A DNA stretch of 64,000 bases from Collinsella sp. MSK.8.10 (GCF_019041915.1 NZ_JAHPYF010000002.1:229041-293040), one strand, 5' to 3'. Counted from the first letter of the stretch, positions 46,393 to 55,937 are shown. Numbers and translations are program-made. Notes: generated by a model not told the origin, from the letters alone.

Positions 46393-46917
46393 TTAGTTCT
46401 CCTTACCGACGAACATCTCGGAGACCGTCAGGCCACGGCGAGCCGCGACGTCCTCAGGGCTGGAGAGCTCCTTGAGGCCCTCGACGGCAGCCTTGATGAT
46501 GTTGAGGCCGTTGTCGGTACCGAGGGACTTGGACAGGACGTTCTTGATGCCAGCAAGCTCGAAGAGGGGACGCACAGCGCCGCCGGCGATAACGCCGGTA
46601 CCCTCGACAGCGGGCTTGATGATGATGCGGCCGGCACCAAAGTGACCGAGAACCTCGTGCGGAATGGTACCCTGATCGGTCACCGGCACGTGGAACATGT
46701 TCTTCTTGGCATCGAGAGACGCCTTGGAGATGGCCATGGGCACCTCAGCGGACTTGCCCATGCCAACGCCGACGTTGCCCTTGCCGTCGCCAACGACGAC
46801 GAGAGCGACGAGGCTCATGCGACGACCACCCTTGACGGTCTTCGACACGCGGTTGATGTAAACGACGCGCTCCTCGAACTCGGAGGCCTCGCGCTGCTGC
46901 TTCTGATTACGAGCCAT
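46393..46917 (-). CDS. rpsE: Ribosomal protein uS5
   Basis: A 174-residue uS5 of the 30S body, near the mRNA entry site. It has [20 protein letters not shown] and [18 protein letters not shown], then [20 protein letters not shown] and [12 protein letters not shown]. Located between rplR and rpmD. Confidence 0.97.
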   Translation of the reverse strand: MARNQKQQREASEFEERVVYINRVSKTVKGGRRMSLVALVVVGDGKGNVGVGMGKSAEVPMAISKASLDAKKNMFHVPVTDQGTIPHEVLGHFGAGRIIIKPAVEGTGVIAGGAVRPLFELAGIKNVLSKSLGTDNGLNIIKAAVEGLKELSSPEDVAARRGLTVSEMFVGKEN

Positions 46918-46931
46918 GTGCTACATACCTC

Positions 46932-47300
46932 CTAGAACTCGAGACCGGCGGCACGAGCACCGTCGGCGAGGGCCTTGACGCGGCCATGGTAGATACGGCC
47001 ACCGCGATCGAAGGCGACCTTGGTGATGCCGGCCTCGATGGCGCGCTTGCCAACGAGCTGACCGACCTTCTCCGCAGCCTCCTTGTTCGAGGTGTGGGTG
47101 CCCTTGAACTCGGCCTCGAGGGTCGAGGCAGAGACGAGCGTCAGGCTGGAGCCCTTGCTGTCGTCGATGATCTGGGCATAGATGTTGGCGTTAGTACGGG
47201 TCACGCGAAGACGCGGACGCTCGGAAGTACCCGAGACCTTGCCGCGAACACGACGCTGACGACGCTTGAGGCCTTCCAGCTTCGCCTTATGCTTGTTCAT
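46932..47300 (-). CDS. rplR: Ribosomal protein uL18
   Basis: A 122-residue uL18 that binds 5S rRNA with uL5. It contains [29 protein letters not shown] and [20 protein letters not shown]. Standard gene order between rplF and rpsE, after a 75-base gap. Confidence 0.97.
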   Translation of the reverse strand: MNKHKAKLEGLKRRQRRVRGKVSGTSERPRLRVTRTNANIYAQIIDDSKGSSLTLVSASTLEAEFKGTHTSNKEAAEKVGQLVGKRAIEAGITKVAFDRGGRIYHGRVKALADGARAAGLEF

Positions 47301-47375
47301 ACGTAAACTCCTAAAAAGGTTGATCTTGCCAGCACCTGACGGGGTGCTGGTCTTATGCGAGTGAGTCGGTTACGA

Positions 47376-47912
47376 CTACTTGGCGGCCTTACCCAGCTTG
47401 CGGCGGATGTGCTCGCCAACGTAGTGGATACCCTTGCCCTTGTAAGGCTCGGGAGGACGATGGCCGCGGATCTCAGCGGCGATCTGACCGACCTGCTGCT
47501 TGTTGATACCCTTGACGTTCACGTGGGTGTTGTCGGGAACCTCGAAGGTGATGCCCTCGGGAGCCTCGACGATCACGGGGTGCGAGAAGCCCAGGGAGAA
47601 CTCGAGGTTCTTGCCCTTCTGCTGCACGCGGTAACCGACGCCGGCGAGCTCGAGCTTCTTCTCGAAGCCCTCGGAAACGCCAACAACCATGTTGTGGATG
47701 AGAGCGCGGGTGAGGCCGTGGCGGGCACGGGTCTCACGCTCGTCGTCGGGACGGGAAACGGTGAGGACGTTGTCCTCGACGTTGATAGCGAGCTTCTCAA
47801 AGACATCGAGCTCGAGCTGGCCCTTGGGGCCCTTGACGACAACGTTGTTGCCGTTGACTGCCACTTCGACTCCGGCGGGAATCTGGACAGGCTTATTACC
47901 GATACGAGACAC
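47376..47912 (-). CDS. rplF: Ribosomal protein uL6
   Basis: A 178-residue uL6 with its duplicated fold: [26 protein letters not shown], then [20 protein letters not shown] and the [13 protein letters not shown] motif as [14 protein letters not shown]. It sits next to the sarcin-ricin loop of 23S rRNA. Confidence 0.97.
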   Translation of the reverse strand: MSRIGNKPVQIPAGVEVAVNGNNVVVKGPKGQLELDVFEKLAINVEDNVLTVSRPDDERETRARHGLTRALIHNMVVGVSEGFEKKLELAGVGYRVQQKGKNLEFSLGFSHPVIVEAPEGITFEVPDNTHVNVKGINKQQVGQIAAEIRGHRPPEPYKGKGIHYVGEHIRRKLGKAAK

Positions 47913-47945
47913 GGTGATCTCCTTTCCTTCTACCTACCGAGCGAA

Positions 47946-48344
47946 TTACCAGACGTAAGCGATGATCTCGCCGCCGACGTTGTGCTTGCGAGCATCGCGG
48001 TCGGTCATGACGCCATGGCTGGTGGAAATAATGGCGGTACCAAGGCCACCGCGGACGCGGGGCATGTCGGCAACGCCGGTGTACTTACGCAGGCCCGGCT
48101 TGGAAATGCGGCGGATGCCGTTGATGACCTTAGCCTTCTTGGGACCATACTTAAGCGTGATGTGCAGAGTCTTCTGGGGAACGGTGTCCTCGACATCGTA
48201 GCCCTCGATGTAGCCCTCCTCGTGCAGAACACGAGCGATCTCGACGAGCTTCTTGCTGCTCGGCATGGAGACCGTGGCCTTGTTCACAGAGTTAGCGTTA
48301 CGGATGCGCGTAAGCATATCTGCGATCGGGTCTGTAAGGTTCAT
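47946..48344 (-). CDS. rpsH: Ribosomal protein uS8
   Basis: A 132-residue uS8, a primary binder of helix 21 of 16S rRNA. It starts [18 protein letters not shown] and has [11 protein letters not shown] and [16 protein letters not shown]. In E. coli it also represses the spc operon; no obvious mimic site was identified here. Confidence 0.97.
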   Translation of the reverse strand: MNLTDPIADMLTRIRNANSVNKATVSMPSSKKLVEIARVLHEEGYIEGYDVEDTVPQKTLHITLKYGPKKAKVINGIRRISKPGLRKYTGVADMPRVRGGLGTAIISTSHGVMTDRDARKHNVGGEIIAYVW

Positions 48345-48463
48345 ACAGATTCTCCTTCGTTCTTGATGAACACGTGCTCTTGGTTCTTCGCCGCCCTTAA
48401 CGGCAAAGCCTAACTAGCGCGTTTTCCCTGTTCCAAACGGATGCTTGAAACGCTGGTAGTGAC

Positions 48464-48649
48464 TTACCAGCTGGCCTTCTTAACGCCGGGAAGCTCGCCC
48501 TTGAGTGCAAGCTCACGGAAGCAGACACGGCACAGGCCGAACTTGCGGTACACAGAGTGCGGACGGCCGCAGCGCTGGCAGCGCGTGTACTCACGAGTAG
48601 AGAACTTCTGCTTGCGATTGCACTTGACGATCATCGATGTCTTAGCCAC
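48464..48649 (-). CDS. rpsZ: Ribosomal protein uS14, zinc type
   Basis: A 61-residue uS14 of the short zinc-binding form: C24, C27, C40 and C43 ([10 protein letters not shown] and LCRVCF). It assembles late in the 30S head. A 119-base gap to rpsH holds no gene. Upstream, at 48683-48713, AAGCGCCG and CGGCGCTT can form a hairpin in the rplE-rpsZ gap. Confidence 0.96.
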   Translation of the reverse strand: MAKTSMIVKCNRKQKFSTREYTRCQRCGRPHSVYRKFGLCRVCFRELALKGELPGVKKASW

Positions 48650-48728
48650 TTATATCCTCCTCACATAGAGTATTGTTCGCCCCAAGCGCCGCTCCCTTGT
48701 GGAAACGGCGCTTTTAGGGCAGGTGAAC

Positions 48729-49286
48729 CTATTTCTTGAACGGGAAACCGAAGGCGTCCAGAAGGGCCTTGGCCTCCTCATCGGTGTTGGCGGTGGTCAC
48801 GAAAGTGATGTCCATACCACGCTGGTGATCGACGGAATCGAAGTCGATCTCGGGGAAGATGAGCTGCTCGGTGACGCCCATGGAGAAGTTACCACGGCCG
48901 TCGAAGCTCTTGGCGGAGATGCCGCGGAAGTCGCGGATACGGGGGATCGCGACGGAGGTCAGACGATCGAAGAACTCCCACATACGGTCGCCACGCAGGG
49001 TAACCTTGCAGCCGATCGGCATACCAGCGCGCAGGCGGAAGGTAGCGATGGACTTACGGGCACGGGTGATCATCGGCTGCTGGCCGGTGATGGCGCGCAG
49101 GTCGCGCACGGCACCGTCGATGGCCTTGGAATCGGTAGCGGCCTCGCCGACACCCATGTTCACGACGATCTTCTCAAACTTGGGGATCATCATGACGTTC
49201 TCGTACTGGAACTTGTCCTGAAGCTGCTGCTTGACCTCGTTGTTGTACTTGGTCTTCAGACGCGGCACATACTTCTCTTCTGCCAT
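48729..49286 (-). CDS. rplE: Ribosomal protein uL5
   Basis: A 185-residue uL5 that binds 5S rRNA. It has [55 protein letters not shown] and the ENVMMIPKF start region. It is normally preceded by rplX and rplN; here the next gene to the right is xdhC in an unrelated cluster, so the operon begins at rplE. GAAGGAG precedes ATG. Confidence 0.97.
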   Translation of the reverse strand: MAEEKYVPRLKTKYNNEVKQQLQDKFQYENVMMIPKFEKIVVNMGVGEAATDSKAIDGAVRDLRAITGQQPMITRARKSIATFRLRAGMPIGCKVTLRGDRMWEFFDRLTSVAIPRIRDFRGISAKSFDGRGNFSMGVTEQLIFPEIDFDSVDHQRGMDITFVTTANTDEEAKALLDAFGFPFKK

Positions 49287-49423
49287 TGTTCACTCCTTCT
49301 TGGGGTTTTAAGCACGGGGCGTGGCCACGGTGGGTTGTCCTCGTGCCTCCTGACTGCATCCGCACCGCTCATGGCATTTTGCGGTTTGGACTCGACGCAG
49401 CAGGAGCCGACAAAACAATCGGT

Positions 49424-49452
49424 ACTATACGCGTATTGGGTGCGTATTTCCA
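49424..49452 (-). promoter_or_regulatory. Probable promoter of the rplE operon
   Basis: On the minus strand TGGAAA, 17 bases and TATAGT (5 of 6 consensus bases in the -10). It would start transcription near 49417, about 130 bases before rplE. Confidence 0.45.
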
Positions 49453-49513
49453 GAAAAACCTCGTCTGCCTGCACAACTCCACAACTCCCCCGCACAAATG
49501 GATCCCAAAAAGC

Positions 49514-49580
49514 AGTTGCGGTGAAATAGGGACTGTTTGGCGGCCTAAACGGCTTAAACAGTCCGTATTTCACCGCAACT
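49514..49580. repeat. 67-bp palindromic repeat family A, copy 3
   Basis: Begins AGTTGCGGTGAAATAGGGAC and ends CCGTATTTCACCGCAACT, with CTGTTTGG and TTAAACAG also inside. It lies between the ribosomal operon and xdhC. Confidence 0.92.
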
Positions 49581-49597
49581 TATTGGTGGGGATGCGA

Positions 49598-50641
49598 TTA
49601 GCGCTTGCGGGGGACGAGTTTGGTGCGGCGCAGGTGGATCATCTCGGCGGCGATGGAGATGGCGATCTCATCGGGGTCCTCGGCCTCGATGGCAACGCCG
49701 ATCGGAAGGTGCAGCTCGTCGATCTGGTCCTGCGTAAAGCCTTCCTGCTCCAGGCGGGCACGCACAAAGGCCGTCTTGCGGCGCGAGCCCAGACAGCCCA
49801 GGTAGGCAGGCTTGGCGCGCATGGCCTGAATCACCACGTCGATATCGGACTTGTGACCCGCCGTGGCGACGACCACCAGGTCGCGCGAGCCGATGGGGCA
49901 CAGCTCGCTCAGGTTCTTGTAATCGACCAAGCGACGATCGTAGACACCGGGCACCCAATCGGGGGTCAGCGTGCCGGGGCGGTCGTCGCACGCCACGACG
50001 GCAAAGCCCGCCGCCGTGAGCACCCGCGCCGTCGCGGCGCCCACGTGGCCGCAGCCAAAGATATAGGTCAGGCCCTCGGGGCAGAGCGTCTCGATGTGCG
50101 CGGGAGGAATCTCGGAGGCGGCGTTTGTATAGGTAACCTTACTCCCCTCCTCCACCAGCGAAAGCCCGGGGCAACCCGCAATGGTGCGGCGCGATTCCTC
50201 GCCATGGTATTCAGTAGCGTCGCTTTCGAGCGCGCTTGCGATAAACGGCTCAAAGTCGATGACGAAGTCGCCGATACGTCGATACGTCAAGACGTCGGCA
50301 ATTTCCTGGAACAACTGTGCCTGGATCGCATCCAGATGCAGATAGCACAGGCAGATGGCTCCGCCGCAGATCATACCGGTATCGGAGTTCTCGCCGCCCA
50401 TGGTGTAGCGGACCAGACGCGATTGCCCCGCGGCCAGCAGCTCTCGCGCCTCGTCCAGCGCAAAAAGCTCGATCTTGCCGCCGCCGATGGTGCCCGCCTG
50501 GCTACCGTCGGCAAAGACGGCCATCCAGGCGCCCACGCCGCGCGGCGACGACCCCGCCGTGCCGGCCACGACCACGAGCTCGCACGTCTCGCCAGCACGC
50601 AGGGCGACAAGCGCCGCATTCACAACATCGAGCTTTTCCAT
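49598..50641 (-). CDS. xdhC: XdhC/CoxI-family molybdoenzyme maturation protein
   Basis: A 347-residue XdhC-family protein, which binds molybdenum cofactor, helps its sulfuration and inserts it into xanthine-dehydrogenase-type enzymes. The N-terminal domain shows AGTAGSSPRGVGAWMAV and GTIGGGKIE; the C-terminal Rossmann domain shows YIFGCGHVGAATARVL and ATAGHKSD, LGCLGSRRK. It lies 9 bases after yqeB in the same direction. The enzyme it serves is not in the window. Confidence 0.9.
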   Translation of the reverse strand: MEKLDVVNAALVALRAGETCELVVVAGTAGSSPRGVGAWMAVFADGSQAGTIGGGKIELFALDEARELLAAGQSRLVRYTMGGENSDTGMICGGAICLCYLHLDAIQAQLFQEIADVLTYRRIGDFVIDFEPFIASALESDATEYHGEESRRTIAGCPGLSLVEEGSKVTYTNAASEIPPAHIETLCPEGLTYIFGCGHVGAATARVLTAAGFAVVACDDRPGTLTPDWVPGVYDRRLVDYKNLSELCPIGSRDLVVVATAGHKSDIDVVIQAMRAKPAYLGCLGSRRKTAFVRARLEQEGFTQDQIDELHLPIGVAIEAEDPDEIAISIAAEMIHLRRTKLVPRKR

Positions 50642-50650
50642 TGCCGCCTT

Positions 50651-51445
50651 CTATCCTCTAAAGATATCGGTGAGCATAGCGAGTGCCTCGAGCACGCCGC
50701 CGCCGACCGACGTCGCCTTGTCCGAAATGTAGTTGATATAGCTGGCATCGCCGCGCGGATCGACATCGGCGCATTTAAAGCCCTCGGTCACCTGCACGCC
50801 GTTCGCCAAAAGCCCGCGCAGACAGCCATCGATCTGCGTGCACATGGGCGAATCGCCCGCGTAGCCAATCACGTCTCCGGCGCTCACGATGTCGCCGATC
50901 GCGCGGTCGGACCGAAACACGCCGGCGGCGGGGCTGTGGATAACGCGCTCTCTGCCATAGCCAGCGATAATGCCCGGCACGCCCGTGTTGGGTTGGGGCG
51001 AACCCTGGGTAATGACACGGCCCAGGAAATGCCCGCGCATGGTTTCGACCACGGCGTCGCAGTCAACCGGCGCGGTAAAGCCCGGCCCCACGGCGATGAC
51101 GGCAGGCGCCATGTCGCGCGTGGTACCCAGGTTGCGCTTAGCCAGAATCGCGTCGACCACGGCAGCGGGTTTCAGCTCGCCGAGCATCTTGGCCTGAGGG
51201 TCCACCACGACGGCAACATCCCCCGCTTGGGTAATCTCGAGCGCCTCTGCCGGCGTCTGCGCCAAGCGAGCGCGAATGCCCTCGACCTGGACCTCGCCCA
51301 GGCGAATAGCCTCGCAAAAACTGATTGTGCGGCGGATGCACGTGGGAACCGCGATATCGGCCATAACGACCGACACGCCGGCGCGCACCAAGCGAGCGGC
51401 GACACCCGTGGCGATATCGCCGGCGCCGCGAACATAAACGAGCAT
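50651..51445 (-). CDS. yqeB: Selenium-dependent molybdenum hydroxylase accessory protein YqeB
   Basis: A 264-residue protein of the YqeB (EF2563) family, found with selenium-dependent molybdenum hydroxylases. It starts LVYVRGAGDIATGVAARLVRAG, a Rossmann-like loop, and has AVGPGFTAP, GRVITQGSPQPNTGVPG and HSPAAGVF, all typical. Role: thought to act in making the selenium-containing form of the cofactor; the exact reaction is unknown. ATG at 51445 with GGGAGG 11 bases upstream. Divergent from yqeC across about 100 bases. Confidence 0.88.
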   Translation of the reverse strand: MLVYVRGAGDIATGVAARLVRAGVSVVMADIAVPTCIRRTISFCEAIRLGEVQVEGIRARLAQTPAEALEITQAGDVAVVVDPQAKMLGELKPAAVVDAILAKRNLGTTRDMAPAVIAVGPGFTAPVDCDAVVETMRGHFLGRVITQGSPQPNTGVPGIIAGYGRERVIHSPAAGVFRSDRAIGDIVSAGDVIGYAGDSPMCTQIDGCLRGLLANGVQVTEGFKCADVDPRGDASYINYISDKATSVGGGVLEALAMLTDIFRG

Positions 51446-51547
51446 TCCCGGGGCACCTCCCTGTGCTACGGTTTGAGCAGAGCAAAAGCGGTTCGACCGC
51501 TACTCTGATGATTATTTATTATCACAGTATTATACGGCGGTGAACAG

Positions 51548-52282
51548 ATGGAAACGGTTAGCGGCAATCTTGCCTCGGCGCTCAGGATCGAGCCGGGCAT
51601 TACCGCGATTATCGGCAGCGGTGGCAAGTCGACCTTGCTGAAGGCGCTGGGTCTCGAGCTCATGCGCGCTGGCGGCAGGGTGCTCCTCTGCACCACCACG
51701 CGCATGTTCCCCGTCGCCGGCGTGCCATGGGACGGGTCGAGCCGTCGCCTGGACGCCGCGCCTTGGAAGCCAGGTGCCCCACACGCCCCAGGCTGCACCT
51801 GCGAGGCCTGCGCGGGGCTTGTGCGGGGAAGCATCTGCCAGGCAGGCGTCTTGGACCCCCAGACGGGCAAGCTCTCCTCCCCTGCCGAGCCGCTCGACCA
51901 GCTGGCGCAGCGCTTTGACTACGTCCTGGCCGAGGCGGACGGCAGCAAGCGGCTCCCGCTCAAGGCGCACGCCCCGTGGGAGCCGGTCGTTCCCGCCGGC
52001 ACGGCCAACGTCATCTGGCTCGTCGGAGCCTCGGGACTCAGCAAGCCCATCAACGAAGCCGTCCACCGCCCTGAGCTCTTTTGCGAGCGTTGCGGCTGCG
52101 AGCTCACCGACATCGCCACGCCCGAGCGCGTCGCCCAGGTGCTCAATTCCGAGATGCAGGCGCTTAAACTCAGCACCGCACGCGTCATGCTCAACCAAGT
52201 CGACACGCTCAGCGACCCCACGATGGCCGACCGCTTCGAGGCAGCCCTCGGCCGCCCCCTCATCGCCACCAGCCTCAAGTAG
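51548..52282 (+). CDS. yqeC: Selenium cofactor biosynthesis protein YqeC
   Basis: A 244-residue P-loop protein of the YqeC family, linked to selenium-dependent molybdenum hydroxylases. The nucleotide motif is IIGSGGKSTLLKALG (about 20-34), followed by VLLCTTTRMF; EADGSKRLPLKAH and VGASGLSKPINEAVHRPE are further family features. A Cys-rich piece (PGCTCEACAGLVRGSIC, about 78-94) and FCERCGC (about 177-183) may bind metal. The ribosome site is weak (GGCGGTG). It is divergent from yqeB. A very long overlapping frame in this region is a shadow. Confidence 0.87.
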   Translation: METVSGNLASALRIEPGITAIIGSGGKSTLLKALGLELMRAGGRVLLCTTTRMFPVAGVPWDGSSRRLDAAPWKPGAPHAPGCTCEACAGLVRGSICQAGVLDPQTGKLSSPAEPLDQLAQRFDYVLAEADGSKRLPLKAHAPWEPVVPAGTANVIWLVGASGLSKPINEAVHRPELFCERCGCELTDIATPERVAQVLNSEMQALKLSTARVMLNQVDTLSDPTMADRFEAALGRPLIATSLK

Positions 52283-52298
52283 CCGGCCCCATCTCGTC

Positions 52299-52365
52299 AG
52301 TTGCGGTGAAATACGGACTGTTTGGCCGTATGACGGCCGCAAACAGTCCGTATTTCACCGCAACT
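52299..52365. repeat. 67-bp palindromic repeat family A, copy 4
   Basis: Begins AGTTGCGGTGAAATACGGAC and ends CCGTATTTCACCGCAACT. This copy is almost fully self-complementary (TACGGACTGTTTG with CAAACAGTCCGTA). It lies between the convergent yqeC and hydantoinase genes and may serve as their shared terminator. Confidence 0.93.
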
Positions 52366-52391
52366 GCGGAGGGGACATGGCATCTTTGCTG

Positions 52392-53759
52392 CTAGCGAGG
52401 CACGTAGCGACCGGGCTGGGCTCCGGTGGGCTCGCCATCGCGCGCCACCAGCACGCCGTTCACAAACACGGCCTTGGCGCGGCCATGTGCCTCAAAGCCC
52501 TCGAGCGGCGTGTAGTCCACGGCCTGATGCTGTGTCGCGGCGCTGATCGTCCAACGCGCGCACGGATCCCACACGCACACGTCGGCATCGGAGCCCTCGG
52601 CAAGACAGCCCTTGCGCGGATACATGCCAAACACGCGCGCCGGGTTCTCGCTCATCAAACGGCACAGATCCTCGGGACCCAGCTGTCCCTCAAAGCTCGT
52701 AGCGATCGCGACGGGGCGATGCTCCACACCGGGCCCGCCGTTGGGAATCGCGCGGAAGTCGTCGCGCCCGCGGTCCTTTTGCCCGTGCAGGTTAAAGCTG
52801 CAATGATCGGTCGCAATAGTATCGATCTCGCCGTCCACAAGCGCCTCGCGCAGGGCTGCACGGTCGCCGGCATGGCGCAGCGGCGGGCTCATCACGTACT
52901 TGGCACCCGCAAAGCCGTCCTCGCCCTGCTCCAAGTAGCAAGTATCGTCGAGCATCAGATACTGAGGGCAGGTCTCGACATAGATGTTCTTCTGCCCGCG
53001 CGCTTTGGCAGCGCGAATGGCCTCGAGCCCCAGCCTGGTCGAAAGGTGCACCACGTTGACCGGAGCGTCCCCGGCCAAGTGCGCCAGATACAGCAGACGG
53101 CTCACGGCCTCGGCCTCGCACACATCCGGACGGCTGAGCGCATGGCCCTCGGGCCCGTGGATGCCCTGCTCAAACACGCGCTTCTGCAGCTCATTCACCA
53201 GCGTACCGTTCTCGCAATGCACGCACAGTATGCCGCCAATACGCTTGAGCTCCTCGAGCACCTCGAGCGTCTCGGCATCGTCCAGGCGCAGATGATCGTA
53301 GGCAAAGTAGGTCTTGAACGACGATACGCCCGCCTCGCGCATGGCCGAAAGATCGGCGCGGTTGCGCTCGTTCCACTCGGCGAGGGCCATATGAAAAGCG
53401 TAGTTTGCCGTGCAGGTGCCGTCGGCGCGGTGGTGCCACTCGGCAAGGGCATCGGGCATGGTCACGCCGCGGTCGGCCGTGGCGTAGTCCACGATGGTCG
53501 TGGTGCCACCGCAGGCAGCCGCGCGCGTGCCGGTCTCAAAGCTATCGGCTGTCCAATCCATGCCGGTCCAGCACTGCATGTGCGTGTGGCCGTCGATAAA
53601 GCCCGGGAACACCCAACAGTCTGTGGCGTCCTGGACGGTATCGTCCTCGCCCGGCTCAATCGCCGCGGCAATCCGCACAATCTTGTCGCCCTCCATGGCA
53701 AGATCGGCGCGGCGAAGCCCCCGAGGCGTCACGAGCGCGCCGTTTTTGATGATGATCAT
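52392..53759 (-). CDS. hyuA: Dihydropyrimidinase/hydantoinase family amidohydrolase
   Basis: A 455-residue cyclic amidohydrolase. Metal-site motifs in order: GFIDGHTHMQ (two His), SSFKTYFAY (carboxylated Lys), CVHCENG (His), VVHLST (His) and ATDHCSF (Asp). It resembles E. coli YgeZ/HyuA, which sits in the purine-ureide cluster with ygeW, ygeX and ygeY. It probably opens a ring in a purine-derived or hydantoin compound; the natural substrate is not certain. It follows mocA by 9 bases, so the two are in one operon. Confidence 0.88.
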   Translation of the reverse strand: MIIIKNGALVTPRGLRRADLAMEGDKIVRIAAAIEPGEDDTVQDATDCWVFPGFIDGHTHMQCWTGMDWTADSFETGTRAAACGGTTTIVDYATADRGVTMPDALAEWHHRADGTCTANYAFHMALAEWNERNRADLSAMREAGVSSFKTYFAYDHLRLDDAETLEVLEELKRIGGILCVHCENGTLVNELQKRVFEQGIHGPEGHALSRPDVCEAEAVSRLLYLAHLAGDAPVNVVHLSTRLGLEAIRAAKARGQKNIYVETCPQYLMLDDTCYLEQGEDGFAGAKYVMSPPLRHAGDRAALREALVDGEIDTIATDHCSFNLHGQKDRGRDDFRAIPNGGPGVEHRPVAIATSFEGQLGPEDLCRLMSENPARVFGMYPRKGCLAEGSDADVCVWDPCARWTISAATQHQAVDYTPLEGFEAHGRAKAVFVNGVLVARDGEPTGAQPGRYVPR

Positions 53760-53768
53760 AATTGCTCC

Positions 53769-54383
53769 TTATTGATTGATGCAGTTGGCCACGCGATCAA
53801 AATACGAGCAGGCGGCGATATGCTCCGTTATGCGTTGCTGTCCCTTGGCGGTATCGACGTCCCACAGCTCGTAGGCACGCGCCTCGACCAGCACCACGTC
53901 GGTACGGTCCTTGAGGATCGAACCGCCGCCGTCCTTGCCCTCAAGACACATGAGTGCATCGAACAGTTCCGCCGGAAAGAGCACCGGGCTCGAAGGCTCA
54001 CCGTTGCACGCAAGACGCACCGGATGCTTGCGGCCACACTCGTCAAATGCACGAACCATAGCCTCAAAAGAATCCGAACTCACGAGCGGCTGGTCGCCCG
54101 GCAAAAAGAGGCAACCTTTCCAGTTGCGTTCGACTCCCCACGAAAGGCCCGCACGGACGCTTTCGCTGCGCAGCTCGCCATCGTGCAGCACGCACGGGCA
54201 ATGCTTGTCCTCGCAAATCTGGGCGACCTCGGGCCAACGCGTCGAAACCACGACGTCAAAGCCCCGGGGAACCGAATCGATGGTCCGGGCAATCAGCGGC
54301 TCGCCATAGATATCGGCAAGCATCTTGTTAGAGCCAAACCGCTTGCCCTCGCCCGAAGCCATAATGACGCATCCAAGTTTCAT
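53769..54383 (-). CDS. mocA: Molybdenum cofactor cytidylyltransferase (MocA/YgfJ-like)
   Basis: A 204-residue nucleotidyltransferase, with the GT-A start MKLGCVIMASGEGKRFGSNK, a LFLPGDQPLVSS motif and NGEPSSPVLFP, followed by GDGG-like KDGGGS. Such proteins add CMP to molybdopterin for xanthine-dehydrogenase-type enzymes; YgfJ in E. coli is the likely analogue. ATG at 54383 has GGGGAGG 8 bases upstream; the longer frame to 54437 is rejected. Co-directional with the hydantoinase and after the ygeW terminator. Confidence 0.87.
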   Translation of the reverse strand: MKLGCVIMASGEGKRFGSNKMLADIYGEPLIARTIDSVPRGFDVVVSTRWPEVAQICEDKHCPCVLHDGELRSESVRAGLSWGVERNWKGCLFLPGDQPLVSSDSFEAMVRAFDECGRKHPVRLACNGEPSSPVLFPAELFDALMCLEGKDGGGSILKDRTDVVLVEARAYELWDVDTAKGQQRITEHIAACSYFDRVANCINQ

Positions 54384-54472
54384 GGTGATACCTCCCCTGA
54401 AACCATCGTACCCATAACTCGCGCCGCGGGCATCCACATCGAAAGCGCTTATCCCGCACGCCCACGATGCAA

Positions 54473-54510
54473 AAAGGGGGCACCCCGCCGGTTGGCAGAG
54501 CGCCCCCTTT
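54473..54510 (-). terminator. Terminator of ygeW
   Basis: AAAGGGGGCGC and GCCCCCTTT pair on the minus strand, followed by TTTGCATC (with TTTTTT across the stem end); 24 bases after the ygeW stop. Confidence 0.88.
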
Positions 54511-54533
54511 ACATGGCTTACCTCAGCCCGGCT

Positions 54534-55736
54534 TTAGGCCTGGAGCCAACGGGCGGTGTTACGCTCGTCGAGGGCCTTGAGGGTAGCGGCGGGATCGGCA
54601 ACCTTCTGCAGGAACATCATGGCAGCGATGGCGTACGGCTTGTAGCTGGCCTCCTTGTACATGCCCACGCGGTGCATGTCGAAGACGTCGGCGTTAACCT
54701 CGCCGTGCTCGCAGGAGACACCGGAGATGTCGGCGGGCAGCGGGTGCATAAAGATGGTGTCCTGGCCGTTGGCGGTCTTCTCCATGAGCTCGGTCGTGGA
54801 GCACCAATCCTGATGCGTAGCGTTCTGGGCGAGCAGTTCCTTCTCGAGCGCTGCGATGCCGGCGTCGTCGCCCTCGGCGTACAGGTTGGTGCGCTTCTCC
54901 ATGGCGGCAAACGGAGCCCAGCTCTTGGGGATCACGATGTCGGCGCCCTCGAAGGCCTCGGCCATGGTGTTGACCTGCTTAAAGGTGGTGCCGGACTCGG
55001 CGGCGTAGCCCTTGGCGCGCTCGACGACCTCGGGCATGAGGTCGTAGCCCTCGGGGTGGGCCAGGGTGACGTCCATGCCAAAGCGGGGCAGCAGGCTGAT
55101 CAGCGACTGCGGGCAGGACAGCGGCTTGCCGTAAGAGGGCGAATAGGCCCAGGTGACGGCAACCTTCTTGCCCTTGAGGTTCTCGAGGCCGCCAAACTCG
55201 TTGATGAGGTAGAGCATGTCGGCAGAGGACTGCGTGGGGTGGTCGGAATCGGACTGCAGGGAGATGAGCGTGGGACGGTGATCCAGAACGCCGTCCTCGT
55301 AGGCCTGCTGCACGGACTCGGAGACCTCGGCCATGTAGGCGTCGCCCTTGCCGATGTACATGTCGTCGCGGATGCCGATGACGTCGGCCATGAAGGAGAT
55401 CATGGTAGCGGTCTCGCGGACGGTCTCGCCGTGGGCGATCTGGGACTTCTTCTCGTCCAGGTCCTGCAGCTCAAGGCCGAGCAGGTTGGCGGCCTTAGAG
55501 AAGGAGAAGCGCGTACGGGTGGAGTTGTCGCGGAACAGGGAGACGGCCAGGCCCGAGTCGAAAATCTTGGACGAAACGTTGTTCTCGCGCAGCTCGCGCA
55601 GGGCGTCGGCGACGATGTAGAGAGCCTTGAGCTCATCGGTGGTCTTGTCCCAGGTGTGCAGGAAATCGCTGCCGTACATACCCTTAAAATCGAGGCCGTT
55701 CAGTTGCTCGACGAGCTCGGTAAACTTAGCGTCCAT
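54534..55736 (-). CDS. ygeW: Carbamoyltransferase YgeW
   Basis: A 400-residue member of the aspartate/ornithine carbamoyltransferase superfamily, YgeW type. The carbamoyl phosphate motif reads SLFRDNSTRTRFSF; DHPTQSSADMLYLINEFG and FMHPLPADI are also seen. In the anaerobic purine-utilisation cluster it is proposed to take part in breakdown of a ureide with recovery of carbamoyl phosphate, hence ATP. ATG at 55736 has AAAGGAC 7 bases upstream; the longer frame to 55922 is rejected. Confidence 0.93.
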   Translation of the reverse strand: MDAKFTELVEQLNGLDFKGMYGSDFLHTWDKTTDELKALYIVADALRELRENNVSSKIFDSGLAVSLFRDNSTRTRFSFSKAANLLGLELQDLDEKKSQIAHGETVRETATMISFMADVIGIRDDMYIGKGDAYMAEVSESVQQAYEDGVLDHRPTLISLQSDSDHPTQSSADMLYLINEFGGLENLKGKKVAVTWAYSPSYGKPLSCPQSLISLLPRFGMDVTLAHPEGYDLMPEVVERAKGYAAESGTTFKQVNTMAEAFEGADIVIPKSWAPFAAMEKRTNLYAEGDDAGIAALEKELLAQNATHQDWCSTTELMEKTANGQDTIFMHPLPADISGVSCEHGEVNADVFDMHRVGMYKEASYKPYAIAAMMFLQKVADPAATLKALDERNTARWLQA

Positions 55737-55937
55737 GGAAATGTCCTTTCTAAAGATGAAACGATCGCAATGAGTAGATGTGTTCCGGCATGCGCGTGTG
55801 GCTAGAACATGCAGAGCACCATGACGAGGACCCGCCACCGTTGAGGAAGCATGGGAGATAACGACCGCGGGCCCCAAGTCAACAGGGGGTGCCGGGGACA
55901 CGAGCGGCCCCCGGCTCAACAAAATCGAGGAATGGGA

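Larger units (their letters stand above)
49287..49597. other. Leader and breakpoint region upstream of rplE
   Basis: About 311 bases without a gene. No remnant of rplX or rplN was recognised in any frame. It holds a probable promoter (49424-49452), a leader of about 130 bases and one 67-bp palindrome (49514-49580). Confidence 0.6.

Noticed and set aside
49256..49573. 105-codon minus-strand frame upstream of rplE as rplX (L24)
   Set aside because: The product shows no L24 motif and overlaps the leader, promoter and repeat.
51774..55805. A 1343-codon open frame on the plus strand
   Set aside because: It runs antisense to hyuA, mocA and ygeW and across yqeC; its product is Arg/Ser/Ala-rich without domains. 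It is a shadow of high-GC coding sequence.
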